Source: Hypsibius dujardini (lineage: Eukaryota; Tardigrada; Eutardigrada; Parachela; Hypsibiidae). Taken from it: DNA of 36,594 nucleotides. Below, piece after piece: positions 33,201-36,594 of the stretch. The position numbers and the translations under genes were made by a program. Numbering within the stretch: position 1 is the stretch's first letter; each line of letters opens with the position of its first letter. The notes beneath the pieces are model-generated. The model ran no database searches, was not told the origin of the DNA, and saw only the letters and a list, made by a program, of their open reading frames with translations. Location of the stretch: the NCBI GenBank assembly GCA_001579985.1, contig LRSR01011231.1, positions 1 to 36,594 of the forward strand, in the 5' to 3' direction.

Positions 33201-36200
33201 TAATTGTGGATACCCTTCCCGCCGAATGCTCCACCGCTCCGTTTGACCGTCACATTGATCCTAAAAATTCGTACAAGACCCTGATGGTGCACGTCATTCA
33301 ACAATGTTTTAACTAAACAGTTTCATTTTCAACCTACTTGTTCATTCCAATGCCCAGGACCTGGGCAACGCTGGCCTGCGTCTGGTCCAACCACTGGCTG
33401 CCGTCCTCCAAATTTAGACCATCTTCCGTAGGGTACGCCACGGCACCCTATGAAAGCGATAATAAAAAGTCAAACATCTTACGGGCAACCCGGCGCTTTC
33501 TTTTGGTTGAAAATTTAAGCCGGGTCGCCGAACGCGTTATCAAGGAACAATTGTTTTCAGCTGTCAATATGCTTTCCTACAGAAGAATTTTGATTTGCAA
33601 AATTTTGTTTTTCTGTATTTTTTTTTTCAAAATACGTCACGTGGCATCAGCGGATCTCCTTATCCCATTTGAACACTCTTTGAGCACTTTATTAGACGAA
33701 CTTCGTCCTATTTACTGAATTTTCACTTTTTATACAGATACTCAAATTTTGAACACTTAACACTCAGCGTTAAAGTTGATCTAGTTTAGCGAGATAGACA
33801 TTACCAAAAACATTCGTAAGTTTCTCATTGGAGGATGGGATGAACTTGGGTCACTGTTTTTTGTTCATTTTGTTCATGTTTTTTTGTTTCTTTTTCTGAC
33901 TAGACACCGTCAGCAGAAACGCTCCTTTTGGATGTGACGAAGTCGCGTGCCTGTCGAAACTGTCGAAGACGCAGTGAATCTGATGCGATCTGTCTAGTAA
34001 AACTTTCGAAGGAATATTCAAATGGGAGAAGACCTGGTGACGTCATGTGACTTTTTGAAAAACAATGTACCAAGCAAAAGTTTGCAAATTTTCGATAGTT
34101 TGATAGAAAATAGTGAGTGTAGTTGTGAATCTGTATTCCGTGCCAACACGTTTTGGCGGCCTGTCATTTATTTTAGAGTAAAACAAAGCGCTGGGTTCTC
34201 TGTAATGTTTGTCTTTGTAACGAACCTCAGTTTCCATGTGAAAATGATTCTGACTGCCCAGCTCGATCTCTCCCTCGATCTTGTTCGCAGCGCCGGCAAT
34301 AGCCGCAGCCGCATCTCCGACGGTGACACCCGGCACAGCCGAATAGAATGACTGGCTCTTGATAGCTTCCTTGCAGGTTAAGATGGGTGTCTTCACGTCG
34401 AAGTAACTGACCTTGACCAATTTCGCTGCCTTCTCCGCAATATCTTGGGAAACTACAAAAAAAGAATAGAAAAAAGTAATCTTTAATTTTAAGATACCCG
34501 GCCAATTTCCTTCAACCTTTTCACTGCTGTCCCCAATTTGTCTACTTTACAACTGATTTACAACTGATTTACATGTAATATGATATGAATACGTAATACA
34601 CGGGGCACTCAAAAAGTCTTGACACTCGGTCATTTACTCTGCACCAAGCGACTGCCTTCGAATCATTTAACATAGTTAGATCATGGTCTCATTTAGCAGT
34701 GAATCCCGGTTTTACGGACCTGCTTGCAGGGATCGGAGAAGAGGAATTCATTTTGGAAGACACATTTCTCAATACTATTGCAGCTGCAAATTAAGTTGCT
34801 TTACATGGACGCGCGTTCCAAGACTTTGGGAGTGGTTTGCGGTATCAGAATAATAACTAGTAGCAGAGCTTGTCTATCAATAATCTTTGAAATTTTCATC
34901 AGGAAATATATCTCTTCACTCAGCATGTCCTTACTGGCAATGACAATCGCTATGGGTTGTCCAGCGTAAAGAGATCGTTTTGATGCCAAAACCTCTTCAG
35001 CGTCGTTGTCCAACCGATAGACGTTGTTAACTCCCGGAATATCCGAATGAATCAAGACACGCGTGACCCCAGGAAAGGCCTGAATATGGTCAAAACTTGG
35101 GAATAAATCTTAAATATGTAATTGATAATGATAGTCCATACCATAGCTGGTTTTATGTCAATTTCATAAATCGCAGCGTTGCCCATGGTAGTTAATGTAA
35201 ATGCCGCATGCAGCATCCCCTCCTGCTGGATGTCACTGCTGTATTTTGCCTCCCCCGTGCACTGAACCGTCGATTCCAGTTTCGGCATCGGCTTGGTCAA
35301 CGGCCAGTTTTCCGGTTTGGTGGGATAGGACTGCTTTCCGGATGATAACGGTCGGACTAGGCTGCCCACAGCAGAACGATACCGAACGTCGGCAAGATCA
35401 CCAACCAGCTCCAATGCAAACTAAAAAAAGCAAAAAAAAATTTTAAAAAATCAAAAACTAAATACAAACAACAACTGTAACCGATGCGTGGGAAAAGATT
35501 TAATTAAAATAAAAAAAGAGCGACTAATTAACCTTGTAAAACAGCGAACAGCTAAGGGACTTTTTGTACGATGAACTGGCTTCAGAAGGGTCATCTTCAC
35601 TAGGGATTATTTCGGTGTTGAGCGTATTGAGGGCTTGTTGAAGAACAGCTGGATCAGCGATGTTTTTTCCTTGGAGATACGCGGCTGTTTTATCTGCTTG
35701 CACCTGACAAGAAAAACCATTTCCCAAAAATTATCAACACGATGTTTAATTTACAGTACCGGACACGCTGTAACTTACAAAGTGAGAATTTATGTTCCCA
35801 AATGTCAAGACTGGTGCTTCCGTGATTACGACCATTCCCGCGTGGCTTTTCTTATCGATTTTTGCACGGAAGCCTGCGTTGACGTACGCGTGGGCGTTCT
35901 AAGGAAAATCCCAAGGAAGTGGCACATATTATTGAGGCCTTCCAACTGGAAACCGTTAACCAAGTTCCTTACCCCGGACCGTGGCATTATTTTGAAGGTT
36001 CGGAAAACAAAGTCCGCATCAAACGTGGGAAATTCTGCTTTCAAAATGATCAGACCGGTTAAATCTGCAGTTAGAAATTCCTGCATGGTATAGGATTTTA
36101 CGCCCGACGTTGACCCTGTAAAATGGTAAAATTTATCAGATTGCTTAAACAAAGCGTTCTTTGACTTGTATGCAAATATTGCTGGTGCAGTCGAACCTAA

Positions 36201-36299
36201 GATGATTTTTGCGCCGCCAACTGTAAAGGCAACAAAGCTGTCAGAAGGGAATTCTTTATGACGGTTTTTCATCGCGAGATTTCCTCCCCATGAACCGCT
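30229..36299 (-). CDS. AOX/XDH-family molybdenum hydroxylase, copy 3 (exons 7-25; 5' end outside window)
   Basis: Exons: 36299-36197, 36115-35973, 35898-35779, 35703-35533, 35420-35142, 35079-34935, 34452-34226, 33447-33338, 33260-33159, 32734-32595, 32492-32436, 32313-32233, 32158-31773, 31564-31436, 31347-31217, 31157-31009, 30877-30674, 30616-30509, 30302-30229 (TAG). The sum is 2859 bases, exactly 953 codons, with no stop or frameshift. It starts in the FAD domain (SGSWGGNLAMKN) and runs through the whole molybdopterin domain: GGAFGGKG (first loop, third Gly changed to Ala), FVRAPG, GGVEMGQG, and VAEPPL with the catalytic Glu kept but the preceding Gly changed to Ala. As in copy 1, Gly stands where xanthine dehydrogenases have the purine-binding Glu. 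Exons 1-6, with the iron-sulfur centres, should lie beyond 36594. Likely a functional paralogue with altered substrate choice. Confidence 0.9.
33448..34225 (-). other. Intron 13 of copy 3 (778 bases), empty
   Basis: Lies between exons 34452-34226 and 33447-33338, phase 0. Plus-strand ORFs here (for example ending at 33718) begin over real exons or are short and unsupported. One 21-base stretch near 33902 nearly matches bases 50-70 of the window. Confidence 0.5.
34453..34934 (-). other. Intron 12 of copy 3 (482 bases)
   Basis: Lies between exons 35079-34935 and 34452-34226, phase 1. A stretch around 34598-34630 (CACTCAAAAAGTCTTGAC) vaguely recalls a transposon end, but no matching second end was found. 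Otherwise empty. Confidence 0.45.
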
Positions 36300-36594
36300 C
36301 TGCAACATATTGGAGGATTACTGATAAGCAATTTGGCATGTTCTCCTCGTTTGTTTGTTTTGTTTCAAATACGAGCAATCCAATCTCAAACATGCGATAT
36401 CTGGATATAACATGTTAGATATTCTCCAGCTGAGAACTATAAAAGTAATTATAAGCCCAGGGCATTAATTATCTATGTTCTGTTCTGCTCTATTCTGTTC
36501 AGTTCTTTTCTGCTAAGTTCTGGTCTGGTCGGACCTGATCTTGTCGATTCTGTTTTGTCTTGTTTGGTTCGGTTCGATTCTCTTCTGTTTTCTT
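36300..36594 (-). repeat. Part of intron 6 of copy 3, with degenerate TTCTG/GTTCT array
   Basis: The acceptor of exon 7 is at 36300-36301. From about 36475 to the window end the sequence is a run of degenerate TTCTG/GTTCT pentamers, similar in kind to the pyrimidine tract at 2400-2790. The upstream exon 6 is not reached. Confidence 0.65.

Noticed and set aside
33338-33718. 126-codon plus-strand ORF
   Set aside because: Its first part is antisense to exon 14 of copy 3 and the rest is intron with low-complexity Phe runs.
34598-34640. Possible mariner-like transposon end in intron 12 of copy 3
   Set aside because: No matching inverted end, target duplication or transposase remnant was found.
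1-36594. tRNA, rRNA, CRISPR or bacterial operon signals
   Set aside because: None visible; the pervasive spliced gene structure marks this as eukaryotic nuclear DNA.

Overview
The window is animal nuclear DNA, most likely from an invertebrate; I cannot name the species. Every gene is split by GT-AG introns of about 45-900 bases, intergenic DNA is AT-rich, and the gene families (aldehyde oxidase/xanthine dehydrogenase, Kazal inhibitor, a modular Thr-rich extracellular-type protein) are metazoan in character. No bacterial operon structure, rRNA, tRNA, CRISPR array or intact transposon was seen.

Layout. (1) Bases 1-6500, plus strand: the last 12 visible exons of a large gene of unknown family. 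About 1213 residues are visible, built from eight tandem copies of a module with the signature Tyr-x16-Trp-x3-4-hydrophobic-Gly, and intron phases repeat along with the modules. (2) Bases 6702-17151, minus strand: a complete 25-exon gene for a molybdenum hydroxylase of the aldehyde oxidase/xanthine dehydrogenase (AOX/XDH) family, 1291 residues, ending tail to tail with gene 1. (3) Bases 18819-27295, minus: a second AOX/XDH copy with the same 25-exon plan but with an in-frame stop, a one-base frameshift and a 27-base deletion in the molybdenum domain, so probably a pseudogene. (4) Bases 27723-27880: a lone, broken fossil of exon 2 from yet another copy. (5) Bases 28345-29461, minus: a five-exon gene for a secreted protein with four Kazal domains, 202 residues. 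(6) Bases 30229-36299, minus: exons 7-25 of a third AOX/XDH copy whose 5' end lies outside the window.

How they fit together. The three AOX/XDH genes are a head-to-tail tandem array with conserved exon boundaries and phases, so they arose by duplication after the intron pattern was set. Both intact copies keep the catalytic Glu near the C-terminus but carry Gly where the purine-binding Glu of xanthine dehydrogenase should be, which argues for a substrate other than xanthine. The Kazal gene sits inside the array and has no evident functional link. All exon boundaries were read by eye from splice consensus, frame continuity and comparison among copies; exon length sums are whole codons for each intact gene.

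The least described item is the modular protein of gene 1. I recognise no named domain in it.
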